From: Terriglobia bacterium
GTDB lineage: Bacteria; Acidobacteriota; Terriglobia; Acidiferrales; UBA7541
DNA length: 33,636 nt
NCBI GenBank assembly: GCA_020072765.1
Contig: JAIQGD010000032.1
Location: 1-33,636, forward strand
Direction: 5' to 3'
The notes under the pieces are model-generated. The model made no database searches, had not been told where the DNA came from, and worked only from the letters and a program-made list of their open reading frames with translations. The position numbers were made by a program, and so were the translations under genes. Shown piece after piece: positions 20,941 to 30,267 of this stretch (positions within the stretch are counted from its first letter, which is position 1; each line of letters starts with the position of its first letter).

Positions 20941-22776
20941 TCATCCCTCGCGCGCCACTTCCACCGAATTTTTCCGGTTGGGCGATTCCTTGCGCACCAA
21001 TTCGACCGGGTAGAGACCGCGGACGCTGTTGCACAGATAGATCTGGCTGGCGTTGAGTAGATCGTTCAGCGTGAGCACCTCTTCGCGGGCGTCCGGGCGC
21101 TCGCGCAAAATCTGCGCGCGGAGTGTGCCGGGGAGAAGTCCGCACGCAACTGGCGGCGTCCGCCACGTGCCATCTTTCACCACGAATACGTTGTGAATCG
21201 CGCCCTCGGTCAATTCGCCGCGCTCGTTGAAGAAGAGCGCATCGTCGCAGCCCGCCTCGCGGGCGGCGGCCCACTCCTGATCGAACACGTGGCGGTGCGT
21301 TGTTTTGTGATACAGGAAAGGATCGGCGCTCGAAACGCGCCGCGCGGAAATGCGTACGCGCCCGAAGCGTTCGCGGCGAAGCTCGCTGTGCTCGATGCGC
21401 AGCGCGCCGTCGCGCGCCAGGGTCATGCGGACGCGCCGCAGCTGGCTGCCCAGCTGCTTGGCAAGTTCTTCGAGCGCCGCGCGAGCTTGCGGCGAATCGA
21501 AAGGGAAGCCGAAATATTCGGCCGAGTCGCGCAGGCGCGCCAGGTGCGCGTCGAGCAAGGTGTAGCCCGGCTCCCAGCTCATCGTTTCGAGAAGCCGGAA
21601 GTCCGGCGTGCTGCGCGTCAGGAACGACGCCTTCCACTGGCACTCCTCCCATTCGGCCGGGCCGGAGGAATCGTAGGTGATGCCGCCGCCCACGCCGATC
21701 ACGCCCTGATCCGCGTCGAGCGTGGCGGTGCGGATCGCCACGTTGAATTGCGCGGCGCGCGGCGCGAAATAGCCGATGGCTCCGGTGTAGACGCCGCGCT
21801 CGGATTCCTCCAGCGCCGCGATGTGTTCCATGGCGCGGATCTTGGGCGCGCCGGTCACCGATCCCGAGGGAAACAGGGCCCGCACGAGGGCCGCGACCGT
21901 GCATCCTTCGAGCAGGTCTCCCTCGATCGTCGAGGTCATCTGCCACACGGAGCCGAAGCGCTCCACTTCGAACAGCCGCGTGGTTTTCACCGATCCGCTG
22001 CGGCAAATGCGTCCCAGGTCGTTGCGCATCAGGTCGACGATCATCACGTTCTCGGCGCGGTTCTTCTCGCTGGCCTCGAGCTCCCGGCCGCGCTGCCGGT
22101 CCTCCTCGAGGGTGCGCCCGCGCGGCGCGGTTCCTTTCATGGGCTTGACGCTGATGCGTCCCGCGTCTCGCCGGAAGAAGAGTTCGGGCGAGAGGGAGAC
22201 GATTTGCTCGCTGCCGGTGTTGAGGAACGCGGCATAGGGCACGGGATGCCGGCCGAACAGCGCGGTAAACAGCTTCCAGGCGCCGCAGGTCAGGCGGAAG
22301 CGCACGCGGTCGGTGAAGTTGATCTGGTAGACCTCGCCCTGCGCGATCAGCTCGCGGATCGCTTCGATTTTCGCGCAGTAGCGGTCGCGTTCAATTTCCA
22401 TGCGCGCGCCCTGGGCGAGTTCGCCCGCGTCGTCTTCGGGGAAGGGCAGGCGATCGGCCACGCGCGCGCCGTCGTACAATCCGAACCAGGCCAGGGGGCC
22501 GCGCGACTTGGCGAGCAGCGGATGCAGGCGGGGTTCGAGCGCGTAGCCCGCTTCGTAGCGCAGGAAGCCTGCTGCTTCGCCCCCGGAGTGGAGATGCTGC
22601 TCGATGCGTTCCAGCGCGGGCAGGAGAGCGGCGCGGTCGCGGGCTTCGACGACCTCTTGCGGGGCGCGATACACCCGCCACAGCGGCCCTTCGCGCAACA
22701 CGGCGAAGCCTGGCTCCTGCGCCCAGTGCGAGAGAAGCGAAGCGGTCAATTCCTGCGGTTCGTGCGGACCCTGCAT
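20941..22776 (-). CDS. pabB: Aminodeoxychorismate synthase component I fused to aminodeoxychorismate lyase
   Basis: A two-step enzyme for 4-aminobenzoate in folate synthesis, 611 residues. The PabB part (about 1-375) carries VKPMKGTAPRGRTLEEDR, SEKNRAENVMIVDLMRNDLG, FPSGSVTGAPKIRAMEHI and GVGGGITYDSSGPAEWEE, the usual chorismate-enzyme motifs. The PabC part (about 385-605) is a PLP fold-type IV lyase with the lysine region FLYHKTTHR, GELTEGAIHNVFV, GLLPGTLR and CNSVRGLYPVEL. The PabA glutaminase is not in the window. ATG 22776 is the start; the ribosome binding site is weak. The gene is alone, or at most read through into the lipoyl-E1 operon 229 bp downstream. Both halves look intact. Confidence 0.95.
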   Translation of the reverse strand: MQGPHEPQELTASLLSHWAQEPGFAVLREGPLWRVYRAPQEVVEARDRAALLPALERIEQHLHSGGEAAGFLRYEAGYALEPRLHPLLAKSRGPLAWFGLYDGARVADRLPFPEDDAGELAQGARMEIERDRYCAKIEAIRELIAQGEVYQINFTDRVRFRLTCGAWKLFTALFGRHPVPYAAFLNTGSEQIVSLSPELFFRRDAGRISVKPMKGTAPRGRTLEEDRQRGRELEASEKNRAENVMIVDLMRNDLGRICRSGSVKTTRLFEVERFGSVWQMTSTIEGDLLEGCTVAALVRALFPSGSVTGAPKIRAMEHIAALEESERGVYTGAIGYFAPRAAQFNVAIRTATLDADQGVIGVGGGITYDSSGPAEWEECQWKASFLTRSTPDFRLLETMSWEPGYTLLDAHLARLRDSAEYFGFPFDSPQARAALEELAKQLGSQLRRVRMTLARDGALRIEHSELRRERFGRVRISARRVSSADPFLYHKTTHRHVFDQEWAAAREAGCDDALFFNERGELTEGAIHNVFVVKDGTWRTPPVACGLLPGTLRAQILRERPDAREEVLTLNDLLNASQIYLCNSVRGLYPVELVRKESPNRKNSVEVAREG

Positions 22777-22906
22777 AAAAGCGACTGTAACTCACCGCTG
22801 GAGAACTGACCACTCTTAATCGGGACTTCTCGCCATGATCCTGAAGGGAGTCACCCAAGGTGAAGGCGGGACGAGAAGTGCAGGCGAGCTGGCGCACCAG
22901 GGAGAA

Positions 22907-22928
22907 GGGCGCAGCAAGCAGCGCCCCT
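22907..22928 (+). repeat. Intergenic repeat, copy 2
   Basis: GGGCGC plus AGCAAGCA plus GCGCCC plus CT matches 18251-18272 with one change, in the same orientation. It lies in the gap between the pabBC start and the DUF2892 gene end. Together the two copies bracket the lipoyl-E1 and pabBC block. Confidence 0.65.
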
Positions 22929-22954
22929 ACGGGCCGAACAGAGTGTTGCGTGGA

Positions 22955-22979
22955 GTCCGCGGGCTTCGTGGGCGCGGAC
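22955..22979. terminator. Hairpin at the end of the efflux operon
   Basis: GTCCGCG (22955-22961) pairs with CGCGGAC (22973-22979) around an 11-nt loop, beginning 6 nt beyond the DUF2892 stop on the minus strand. There is no T run. It probably marks the 3' end of the efflux transcript. Confidence 0.45.
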
Positions 22980-22985
22980 CCTTGC

Positions 22986-23174
22986 TTACTGGGCGACCTT
23001 GAGCTTTCGCAGGATGGCCATCATCGGGCACCAATTGGTGAATCCCGACTGGAACAGATTCAGCCCGACGAAAGCGGTGAACAGAAACCAGTACGGATGC
23101 ACCCAGTGTCCCAGAGCCAGGGAAACGAGCACGAAGAATCCGGCGATGAGCCTGAGGTAGCGTTCGATGGTCAT
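22986..23174 (-). CDS. DUF2892 (YgaP-type) small membrane protein
   Basis: A 62-residue inner-membrane protein with two helices (LIAGFFVLVSLALG and WFLFTAFVGLNLFQSGFT). It has the DUF2892 hallmark opening TIERYLRLIAG and the CPMMAILRKL ending, with the family's conserved cysteine in TNWCPM. ATG 23174 has AGGAGG 7 nt upstream, so the long upstream extension of the frame is not coding. It is the last gene of the efflux operon, 14 bp after the RND gene. In YgaP this domain is fused to a rhodanese; here it stands alone. The role is unknown; accessory function for the pump or a link to sulfur stress is an inference. Confidence 0.9.
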   Translation of the reverse strand: MTIERYLRLIAGFFVLVSLALGHWVHPYWFLFTAFVGLNLFQSGFTNWCPMMAILRKLKVAQ

Positions 23175-23188
23175 GGTCTTGCCTCCTG

Positions 23189-26100
23189 TTATTCGGCTGA
23201 GCGTGCGGTGGCGTCGATCGCTGGCGGAGCATAGCGCCCGCCACTCCGCTCGCTCAAGTAATAGAGAACCGGGACAGCCATGCGCGAGAGGATAGTCGAG
23301 GCCACCTCGCCGGCCATCAGCGAAATAGCCAGCCCCTGGAAGATCGGGTCGAACAAGATGACGCTGGCGCCGACAACCACGGCCGCGGCCGTCAGCAGCA
23401 TGGGGCGGAAGCGCACCGCGCCCGCATCCACCACGGCTTCCTCCAGCGACATCCCGTGCGCGCGGCGCAGTTCGATGAAATCCACCAGAATGATCGAATT
23501 TCGAACGATGATCCCCGCGCCGGCAATGAAGCCGATCATGGACGTGGCGGTGAAGAACGCTCCCATCAGCGCATGCGCCGGCAGGATGCCGACGAGCGTC
23601 AGCGGGATGGGCGCCATGATGATGAGCGGCGTCTTGAACGAGCCAAACCAGCCCACCACCAGCACGTAGATCAGCACTAGCACGGCCGCGAAGGCCAGGC
23701 CCAGATCGCGGAAGACTTCCACGGTGATGTGCCATTCGCCGTCCCACTTCATGGCGTAGCGGTCGGTGCGCTCCGGCAGCGACGTGCCCATGAGCGGCTG
23801 CACGCTGTAGCCTTCGGGCAACTGAATCTTGCGGATGGCATCGTTCATGTTGAGGATGGCGTAGACGGGACTTTCGACCACGCCGGCCACGTCGGCGGTC
23901 ACGTAGACCACCGGCCGGAGATTCTTGCGATAGACGCTCGTGTCGATGGTGGTGCGCTGCACCTTGGTGACTTCGCGCAACGACACCTGCTTTCCGGAAA
24001 GTCCCGGCAGTTTCAGGCTGGCGAGATCCTCGATGCTCGAACGGTCCCGCCGCGCCAGGCGCACCTCGATGGGAATATCTTCCCGCGAGGAAGGATCGTG
24101 GAGGAGCCCGGCGGACGCTCCGCCCAGGCCAATCTGCACGGTTCGCGTCACGTCGGCGGCCGAGACGCCGTGTAGCGCGGCCTTCTCCAGATCCACCTGC
24201 ATGTCGTATTTCGTCTGCGGATCTTCGACGTACCAGTCGGCGTCCACCACGCCGGGCGTTTCCTGGAAGATTTTCTTGATCTTGGTGGCCAGGGCAATCT
24301 GCCCGTTGTAATCCGGCCCGTAGACTTCGGCCACCAGCGTCTGGAGGACGGGCGGGCCCGGCGGCACCTCAGCCACTTTGATGCGCGCGCCGAACGGCGT
24401 CGCGATCTTGTCGAGTTCAGGCCGCAGGCGGCGGGCGATGTCGTGGCTCTGCGCCGTGCGCTCGTGACGCGAAAGGAGATTCACCTGGATATCGGCTTGA
24501 TTGGGCTGGCGGCGCAGGAAGTAATGCCGGATCAGGCCGTTAAAATTGTACGGGCCCGACGTGCCCGCGTAGATCTGATAGTTGACGACCTCGGGCTGCT
24601 CCCCGAGGTAGCGTCCCAGAGCCTGCGCCACCCGGGCCGTCTGCTCAAGCGGCGTTCCATCGGGCATGTCGATCATCACCTGGAACTCGCTCTTGTTGTC
24701 GAAGGGCAGCATCTTGACCTGGACCCACTTCAACGGGATGAACGCAACGGCCGCCAGCAGCAGGACCACGACCAGGCCGAGAAACATCCATCTCCGCGCC
24801 GGATTGCGGATCAGGGGATTCATCATCCGGCGATAGAGCCGCGTGGTCCATCCTTCCTCCTCGTGGACGGCGCCGGCGCGGCGGGCGTAGCCGTGCAGCA
24901 GTCGCAGAGCCGCCCAGGGAGAAACCACGAAGGCCACGATCAGGGAAAACAGCATCGCCGCCGAGGCGCCCACGGGGATCGGCCGCATGTAGGGGCCCAT
25001 CAGGCCGCGCACGAAGGCCATGGGCAGGATGGCGGCAATCACCGCGAAGGTGGCGAGGATCGTCGGGTTGCCGACTTCGTTGACCGCTTCGATCGCGACG
25101 TCCGGGAGAGCACGCCCGCGATTTTCGGGCAGCCGGAAGTGCCGCACGATGTTTTCCACCACGACGATGGCGTCGTCCACCAGGATGCCGATCGAGAAGA
25201 TCAGCGCAAATAGCGTGACGCGGTTCAGCGTGTAGCCGTAGAAATAGAAAATGGCGAGCGTCAGCGCGAGGGTCACGGGAATGGCCAGCAGCACGACGCC
25301 GGATTCGCGCCAGCCCAATGCCAGCGCGATCAGCAGGGTGACCGACAGGGTGGCCAGGAAAAGGTGCTTGAGCAACTCGTCGGATTTGTCCTTGGCCGTT
25401 TCACCGTAGTTGCGCGTGACCGTCACATTCAGATCGCCGGGCAGCGTGTCGCCGCGCAGCGAGGCGATTTTGTCGAGGACGCGTCCGGCGACGAGCGTCG
25501 CGTTTGCGCCTTTGCGCTTGGCGACCGTGAGGGTGACCGCCGGGTAATCCTGGCCGGGCGCGCCGCCCGGTGTGCCCCGGGCGCTGGCGAACATCACGTA
25601 GCTATCGGGCTCCGCCGGGCCGTCTTCCAGCTTTTCGGCGACGTCGCGCAGGTACACGGGCCGTCCGGCGTGAATCCCCACCACGATCTGTTGCAGGTCT
25701 TCGGCGCGCGTGAGGAATCTTCCGGCTTCGACCTGGAACTCCCGGTTGTCGCGCGAAAAGCTGCCGGCCTGAGCGCGGCTGTTGGCGGCGCCGAGTTCGG
25801 CGACCACCGCCGCCGGGGCCAGCCCGTAGGACGCCAGACGCTGCGTATCGAGCACGACCCGCAACTGCCGCGTTTGCCCGCCGATGATGGCGGTCTCGGA
25901 AACCTCGTCGAGTTGCTTGAGAGAGTGGTCCAGTTCCGCGGCCACGCGGCGCAATTGATATCCGTCGTAGTTCCGGCCCCAGAGCGTCAGCGCGAGAATG
26001 GGGACGTCATCGATCGAGCGTACCTTGATGACGGGCTGCGAAACGCCCGGCGGAATCCGGTCAAAATTGGAATAGAGCTTGTTGTAGGTCTTGACGATCG

Positions 26101-26461
26101 CATCTTCTTCTTTGGTGCCGACATAGAAGCGCACGATCACGACGCTCAGGCCCGGATGGCTGATCGAGTAGATGTACTCGACGCCCGGAATTTCCCGCAG
26201 CAGCTTTTCCATGGGAACGGTGGCGCGCTGCGCCAGTTCCTGGGGCGAGGTCCCCGGCATCTGCACGAAAACGTCCAGCATGGGAACCACGATCTGCGGC
26301 TCTTCCTCGCGCGGCGTTTGCAGGATGCTCAGAGCCCCGAGAAGAAGGGCGGCCACGATCGCGAGCGGCGTCAGTTTCGATTGGATGAACAGACGCGCGA
26401 TGCGTCCCGCCAGGCCCCGGGCATGCGGCGTTTGGCCGCCTTTGGCTGAAGTGTCGTTCAT
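23189..26461 (-). CDS. RND-family efflux pump, inner-membrane permease
   Basis: Proton-driven RND transporter of 1090 residues, full length for the AcrB/MexB superfamily. The first helix ([18 protein letters not shown]) is followed by [20 protein letters not shown] and the porter domains. The proton-relay aspartates D429-D430 lie in [18 protein letters not shown] of helix 4. In the second half, [20 protein letters not shown] has arginine where AcrB has its helix-10 lysine. The C-terminus is [23 protein letters not shown] 26461 overlaps the stop of the membrane-fusion gene as ATGA. The pump type (drug or metal) is not certain; the PREEEPQI opening belongs to a CzcA/AcrB-intermediate group common in environmental bacteria. 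Confidence 0.95.
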   Translation of the reverse strand: MNDTSAKGGQTPHARGLAGRIARLFIQSKLTPLAIVAALLLGALSILQTPREEEPQIVVPMLDVFVQMPGTSPQELAQRATVPMEKLLREIPGVEYIYSISHPGLSVVIVRFYVGTKEEDAIVKTYNKLYSNFDRIPPGVSQPVIKVRSIDDVPILALTLWGRNYDGYQLRRVAAELDHSLKQLDEVSETAIIGGQTRQLRVVLDTQRLASYGLAPAAVVAELGAANSRAQAGSFSRDNREFQVEAGRFLTRAEDLQQIVVGIHAGRPVYLRDVAEKLEDGPAEPDSYVMFASARGTPGGAPGQDYPAVTLTVAKRKGANATLVAGRVLDKIASLRGDTLPGDLNVTVTRNYGETAKDKSDELLKHLFLATLSVTLLIALALGWRESGVVLLAIPVTLALTLAIFYFYGYTLNRVTLFALIFSIGILVDDAIVVVENIVRHFRLPENRGRALPDVAIEAVNEVGNPTILATFAVIAAILPMAFVRGLMGPYMRPIPVGASAAMLFSLIVAFVVSPWAALRLLHGYARRAGAVHEEEGWTTRLYRRMMNPLIRNPARRWMFLGLVVVLLLAAVAFIPLKWVQVKMLPFDNKSEFQVMIDMPDGTPLEQTARVAQALGRYLGEQPEVVNYQIYAGTSGPYNFNGLIRHYFLRRQPNQADIQVNLLSRHERTAQSHDIARRLRPELDKIATPFGARIKVAEVPPGPPVLQTLVAEVYGPDYNGQIALATKIKKIFQETPGVVDADWYVEDPQTKYDMQVDLEKAALHGVSAADVTRTVQIGLGGASAGLLHDPSSREDIPIEVRLARRDRSSIEDLASLKLPGLSGKQVSLREVTKVQRTTIDTSVYRKNLRPVVYVTADVAGVVESPVYAILNMNDAIRKIQLPEGYSVQPLMGTSLPERTDRYAMKWDGEWHITVEVFRDLGLAFAAVLVLIYVLVVGWFGSFKTPLIIMAPIPLTLVGILPAHALMGAFFTATSMIGFIAGAGIIVRNSIILVDFIELRRAHGMSLEEAVVDAGAVRFRPMLLTAAAVVVGASVILFDPIFQGLAISLMAGEVASTILSRMAVPVLYYLSERSGGRYAPPAIDATARSAE

Positions 26462-27609
26462 GGCTGCACAATGACCCGTTTGCCGCCCCATTCGCGTTCG
26501 CCCGGCGCGGCGATCAGCCGTTCCCCTTCTTGCAGGCCCGCGAGGACCTCCGTCTGCTGACCGCTGGTTTTGCCCAGGGTGACGTAACGCAGCGCCGCAA
26601 TCTGGCTGGCGTCGATCACGTACACGCCTTGCAATTGCCCGCGCCGCACGATGGAAGAATCGGGAATGACCAGCGCCCCTCGCTGTCCACGAGAGAAGCG
26701 CGCCCTGCCGAACAGTCCGGACCGCAGCCGGGCGTCGGTGGGCAATTGCACTTTCACCAGGAAACTTCGGCTGGCGGGATCGGCCGCCGGAACGATTTGC
26801 ACGACTTTGCCGCGGAGTTCGGCGCTTCCGAGCGCGTCAATCGTGACGGGTATGGCTGGGGCGGCGCCTCCCAGGCGGACGATGCCGATGTCGCTTTCAT
26901 CCACCGTCACTTCCAGGCGATAGCTGCGCGTGTCCTCGATGGTAAAAAGAGGCATGCCCGGCGAGGCCAGCGTGCCCGTGTCCGCTTTTCGTTCGGTGAC
27001 GATGCCGGCAAACGGCGCACGGATTTGCGCGTATCCGAGCGAGGCGCGCGCGCGAGAGAGTTCGGCGTTGGCCTGTTGTTGTCCGGCGCGGGCCATGTCT
27101 CGCCGCGCCAGCGCGCGCTGGTAGCGAGCCTTGATCTCGTCGAACTCCTGCGGGCTCACGGACTTCTTGTCGTAGAGCTGCTGGTATCGCTTCATCGTGG
27201 ATTCGGCGAGGGTGAGTTCGGATTCGGCGCCGGAGACATCGTTTTGTGCCGCGGCTTCGGCGGCGGTGGCTGCCTGCATCGCGGCGCGGGGTTGCGTGTC
27301 GTCCAGCACGGCTAGGACCTGCTGGCTCTGGACGCGGTCGCCTTCGCGCGCGCGCATCTGGGTAATCGTGGCTGTCATCTGGCTGGAGACCTGGCTGGTC
27401 TGCGCCGCCTGCACGGTTCCCGGCGCCTCCAGCCAATCGGGAAGCGACGTCCTTTGAACGGCAATGACAGAGACGTGGGTTACGGTCTCCGGCGCCGCCG
27501 GTTTCGGGCGGGGTTCGCTCGCGCAGCCGGCCAGCCCCGCTGCCAGAATCAAAAGCGAAAGAGACAGCAGCGCGATTATTCGATTCTTCCGGCGGTTCTT
27601 CTGGCTCAT
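26458..27609 (-). CDS. RND efflux membrane-fusion (periplasmic adaptor) lipoprotein
   Basis: The adaptor joining the RND pump to the outer-membrane channel, 383 residues. The N-terminus is basic, then [19 protein letters not shown] with an LAGC lipobox, so it is probably anchored in the inner membrane. The split lipoyl-like hairpin ([15 protein letters not shown] ... [20 protein letters not shown]) flanks a coiled coil (about 110-190, with [20 protein letters not shown]). Beta-barrel and membrane-proximal domains follow. ATG 27609 overlaps the TolC-gene stop (ATGA), and its own stop overlaps the RND start in the same way, so all three are translationally coupled. Confidence 0.94.
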   Translation of the reverse strand: MSQKNRRKNRIIALLSLSLLILAAGLAGCASEPRPKPAAPETVTHVSVIAVQRTSLPDWLEAPGTVQAAQTSQVSSQMTATITQMRAREGDRVQSQQVLAVLDDTQPRAAMQAATAAEAAAQNDVSGAESELTLAESTMKRYQQLYDKKSVSPQEFDEIKARYQRALARRDMARAGQQQANAELSRARASLGYAQIRAPFAGIVTERKADTGTLASPGMPLFTIEDTRSYRLEVTVDESDIGIVRLGGAAPAIPVTIDALGSAELRGKVVQIVPAADPASRSFLVKVQLPTDARLRSGLFGRARFSRGQRGALVIPDSSIVRRGQLQGVYVIDASQIAALRYVTLGKTSGQQTEVLAGLQEGERLIAAPGEREWGGKRVIVQP

Positions 27610-28988
27610 GGTGTCACCACGGGGGAATGGGGAGTCAGGATTCCAGTTGCCAATTCGAGGCCCGCATAGCCGGTGTGGTAGTGATAGACGGCTTCCCAGT
27701 AGTCGGTCTGGCTGCGGCGCGCGGACTCTTCGGCGGCGAGCAGGTCGCTAATCGTTGAGAGGCCCGCATCGTAGCGGTTCTGATTGATGCGCAGGCTCTC
27801 CTGCGATTGCTCCACGGCGGCACGCGCGACTTCGGCCTGCTGGCGGGCGGCGTCCACCTCATAGTAGGCCCGGCGCACTTCCAGCCGGATCGCATCGGTG
27901 GCCACCTGCTTGAGCGCCGCGATTTTCTCCGCCGCGGCTCGCTCGCGCGAGAGTTGGGCGCGCTTGGCGCCGCCCTGGAACAGGTCGATCTGCAGCTCGA
28001 TGCCGGCCATCCAGTTGTTTCCTCCACCGCCGGCCACAAAGGTTGGGTTGTCCGCTTCCCAGCCGGCAAACGCGTTGATTCTCGGACCGAACGCCGATTT
28101 GGCCATGGCCACAGTCTGCTGCTGGACTTGTTCCTCGGAGCGAACGCGGCCGAGATCGGGCCGCTTTTGCAAGGCTAGTTCGACGGCCTGCTCGAGAGCC
28201 ACCGCCGGGAGAGTTCGCTCGGCCAAAGCCTCGGCCAGCTCGAAATCCCCTTGCGAAGCGAGACCCATGGCCGAGGTCCACTGCGCCCGCGCCAGTGCGA
28301 CATTGTTCCTGGCGCGGATGAGGTCTTGCTGGCGTGCCACCAGCCGCACCTGCGCGCTCAGAAGATCGGATTCGACGGCCACACCGCTCTGGAATCGGTC
28401 CCGGCTTTCACCGAGGATGGATTGCGCCGTCTTCCAAGCCTGTTCGGCGACCTCCAGTTGTTTTTTCGCCAGCAACACACCGTAGTAGGACTCGATGACC
28501 CGGAAGACGATCTCCTGGTCGGTGCGGTCCATCTGACGGCCCGCCGCTTCTTGCAGGCGCTGGGCTCGGCTGACGCCGTGCCAGCTCGCGAAGGAATCGA
28601 ACAGGTTCCACGTGCCGCCGAAGCGCGTCGCGAAGTTGCCGTAGGGCTCCGGCCTATTGAGCACGTTCAGCGCGAAATCGGGCGTAGCGAAACGCTGCTG
28701 CCGCAGCTTGCTGCCGAAGACGTAGACGGGGTCGTTGCTTCGCGTGGCCGCTTCAGAAAACGTGAGATGCGGCAGCAAGTAGGACCGCGCGGCCCCGACG
28801 TCCGCGGAGGCCACGCGCGTATCGGCCAGCGCCGCTTTGTGCTCGGGATTCTTCTCGAGCGCAATTTGTACCGCTTGCGCAAGCGTGAGCGAATCTGGCT
28901 GCGCGCTCTGCTGCGCGAAAGCCGGGAGCGCAGCCAGGACCAGGAGTCCGGCGCTTCGTGACCACCGTGCGATGCTGTGAAGTCTCAT
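27606..28988 (-). CDS. TolC-family outer-membrane efflux protein
   Basis: Outer-membrane channel, 460 residues. A signal peptide (SAGLLVLAALPAFA, then QQ) is followed by SLTLAQAVQIALEKNPEHKA, the standard opening of OEP proteins. The two-fold repeated layout is clear, the second half beginning ALEQAVELALQKRPDLGRVR. Long helical stretches rich in Ala/Gln/Glu make the tunnel. ATG 28988 is preferred to the adjoining TTG 28991; GGGG lies just upstream. It is the first gene of the pump operon, 163 bp after the sigma-factor gene, and a CTGTAACA motif stands in that gap. Confidence 0.94.
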   Translation of the reverse strand: MRLHSIARWSRSAGLLVLAALPAFAQQSAQPDSLTLAQAVQIALEKNPEHKAALADTRVASADVGAARSYLLPHLTFSEAATRSNDPVYVFGSKLRQQRFATPDFALNVLNRPEPYGNFATRFGGTWNLFDSFASWHGVSRAQRLQEAAGRQMDRTDQEIVFRVIESYYGVLLAKKQLEVAEQAWKTAQSILGESRDRFQSGVAVESDLLSAQVRLVARQQDLIRARNNVALARAQWTSAMGLASQGDFELAEALAERTLPAVALEQAVELALQKRPDLGRVRSEEQVQQQTVAMAKSAFGPRINAFAGWEADNPTFVAGGGGNNWMAGIELQIDLFQGGAKRAQLSRERAAAEKIAALKQVATDAIRLEVRRAYYEVDAARQQAEVARAAVEQSQESLRINQNRYDAGLSTISDLLAAEESARRSQTDYWEAVYHYHTGYAGLELATGILTPHSPVVTP

Positions 28989-29107
28989 CAAACGCGCCCC
29001 TTTTCGTGAAGTGACCGCGACACCATTATCTTCTTATCCTTCTGGTCTATGGTCTGTGTGCAAGATCACCTGGGCAGCCACACGCATAAATGCAAAATCC
29101 GGGGAGA

Positions 29108-29115
29108 TGTTACAG
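29108..29115 (-). promoter_or_regulatory. CTGTAACA motif upstream of the efflux operon
   Basis: CTGTAACA reads towards the TolC gene, 120 nt from its ATG, with an AT-rich TTTATG about 20 nt further on. The same 8-mer occurs at 30081-30088 reading the other way, towards the exported START-like gene. GTAAC-type -35 boxes are known for several ECF sigma factors, so this may be the target of the adjacent sigma factor. Confidence 0.35.
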
Positions 29116-29120
29116 GGAAT

Positions 29121-29140
29121 CGGGACAATTTCGCGTCCCG
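29121..29140. terminator. Hairpin after the sigma-factor gene
   Basis: CGGGAC (29121-29126) and GTCCCG (29135-29140) form a 6-bp stem 12 nt after the sigma stop on the minus strand. It could reduce read-through into the efflux operon. There is no T run. Confidence 0.35.
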
Positions 29141-29151
29141 CAGGAGGCGTT

Positions 29152-30060
29152 TTAAGTGATTGAATGCATTGCGGTTGCGCCCGGTCGCCGGGCCTTCTGA
29201 AGCGCGGCCTGATATTGGGACAGCAGGTCCCGCCGCAACCTCGAGGCGGCTTGCGGGTCCGGGGACCCACCCGGCACGGTGCGGCACTGCTCAATCGTGC
29301 CCCGCAGGGTCGCCAGGAACGCCTCGCACGGGGCACAGCCTTGCAAATGTCTTTCCAGCTCCTCACAAAGGGAATCGTCCAGCTCGTCATCGAGATAGCT
29401 GGAGAGTTCGGCGAACATCTCCTTGCAGCGAGGTTCGCGAGACAGGGACAGCGGGGCGGCCTTCGCCGTGGGCTTCTCCGGCCACTCCTCCGCGCGATGC
29501 TGGTCCGGCTTCGCCAGTTCCTTGCGCACGAATAGTCGCGCGCGATGCAGCCGCACGCGGATCGTCCCCAGGCGAAGTCCGGTGATGGCGGCGATGTCCG
29601 CTTTGGAAAGCTCCTCCATGTCGTGGAGGACCAGAATCAGGCGGTATGCGGGAGGCAGTTTTTGTACGGCCTTCTTCAATCTGGCCGCACTCTCCTGGCG
29701 CAGCAGGGATGTCTCCGGCGTGGCTGCCGATTCGCCCGCCAACTGTTTCATCTCTTGGCGATTGGGCATCAGCTCCTCCAGCGAGAGGCTGGCTGTGGGG
29801 GCGAATTTGCTTCTGCGCCGGGTCATCAGGCAACGGTTCTTGGCCACTTTGTAGAGCCAGACCGCCAGAGCCCTGGGGCTGTCAAATTTCGAGAGGTAGG
29901 GAACGGATTTGAATAGCACTTCCTGCACGGTGTCTTCAGCATCCTGCCGCTGGCCGCACACCCGCATGCTGAACGAGAAGACCATGTCCTGAAGCAGACG
30001 GAGCGCCTCCTCCAGGGACGCGGCATCCTTGCGCTGGATCAATTGCACTACTTGCTCCAT
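29152..30060 (-). CDS. ECF sigma factor with fused C-terminal zinc-finger (anti-sigma-like) domain
   Basis: RNA polymerase sigma factor of 302 residues, against about 190 for a plain ECF factor. Region 2 (about 20-85) includes GQRQDAEDTVQEVLFKSVPY and WLYKVAKNRC. Region 4 (about 125-182) includes LPPAYRLILVLHDMEELSKA and the helix-turn-helix GLRLGTIRVRLHRAR. After a linker there is a zf-HC2-type domain with C212, H238, C242 and C245 (HxxxCxxC in ERHLQGCAPC), the metal site of many anti-sigma factors. No membrane helix follows, so control is probably cytoplasmic and redox- or metal-linked (inference). ATG 30060 is chosen; in-frame upstream codons extend into the divergent promoter region. It lies directly upstream of, and in line with, the efflux operon. 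Confidence 0.9.
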   Translation of the reverse strand: MEQVVQLIQRKDAASLEEALRLLQDMVFSFSMRVCGQRQDAEDTVQEVLFKSVPYLSKFDSPRALAVWLYKVAKNRCLMTRRRSKFAPTASLSLEELMPNRQEMKQLAGESAATPETSLLRQESAARLKKAVQKLPPAYRLILVLHDMEELSKADIAAITGLRLGTIRVRLHRARLFVRKELAKPDQHRAEEWPEKPTAKAAPLSLSREPRCKEMFAELSSYLDDELDDSLCEELERHLQGCAPCEAFLATLRGTIEQCRTVPGGSPDPQAASRLRRDLLSQYQAALQKARRPGATAMHSIT

Positions 30061-30080
30061 CTCGGGTCGCACGGGGCTAA

Positions 30081-30088
30081 CTGTAACA
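30081..30088 (+). promoter_or_regulatory. CTGTAACA motif upstream of the START-like gene
   Basis: Identical to the 8-mer at 29108-29115 but on the plus strand, 180 nt ahead of the GTG at 30268, with AT-rich AATATAC about 20 nt downstream. The pair lies on either side of the sigma gene, each reading outward. Confidence 0.35.
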
Positions 30089-30267
30089 CGCCGGCCGCAT
30101 CTCAAAATATACTCGTGCCAAACACGGGGCAGAGCACTGACCGGGCGGTTTTGCCTCCGGGTGCGCCGCTCCCCGGCGGCTGCCGGGGTGTTCGCACGGA
30201 TTTTTCATCGCAGCGCCCGGATAGCGGTATTCTTGTCCCGAGGGAGCAGTACACCGGGAGTCCGTCG

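Noticed and set aside
21193-22809. Long plus-strand frame opposite the PabB-PabC gene
   Set aside because: The minus-strand product has complete PabB and PabC motifs; the plus frame is Arg/Gly/Ala-rich with none.
18251-22928. Mobile element bounded by the 22-nt repeats
   Set aside because: No transposase, integrase or terminal inverted repeats; the enclosed genes are ordinary metabolic genes with the same base composition.
23175-23747. N-terminal extension of the DUF2892 frame
   Set aside because: It overlaps the RND gene in another frame; ATG 23174 has a strong ribosome binding site and starts the domain.
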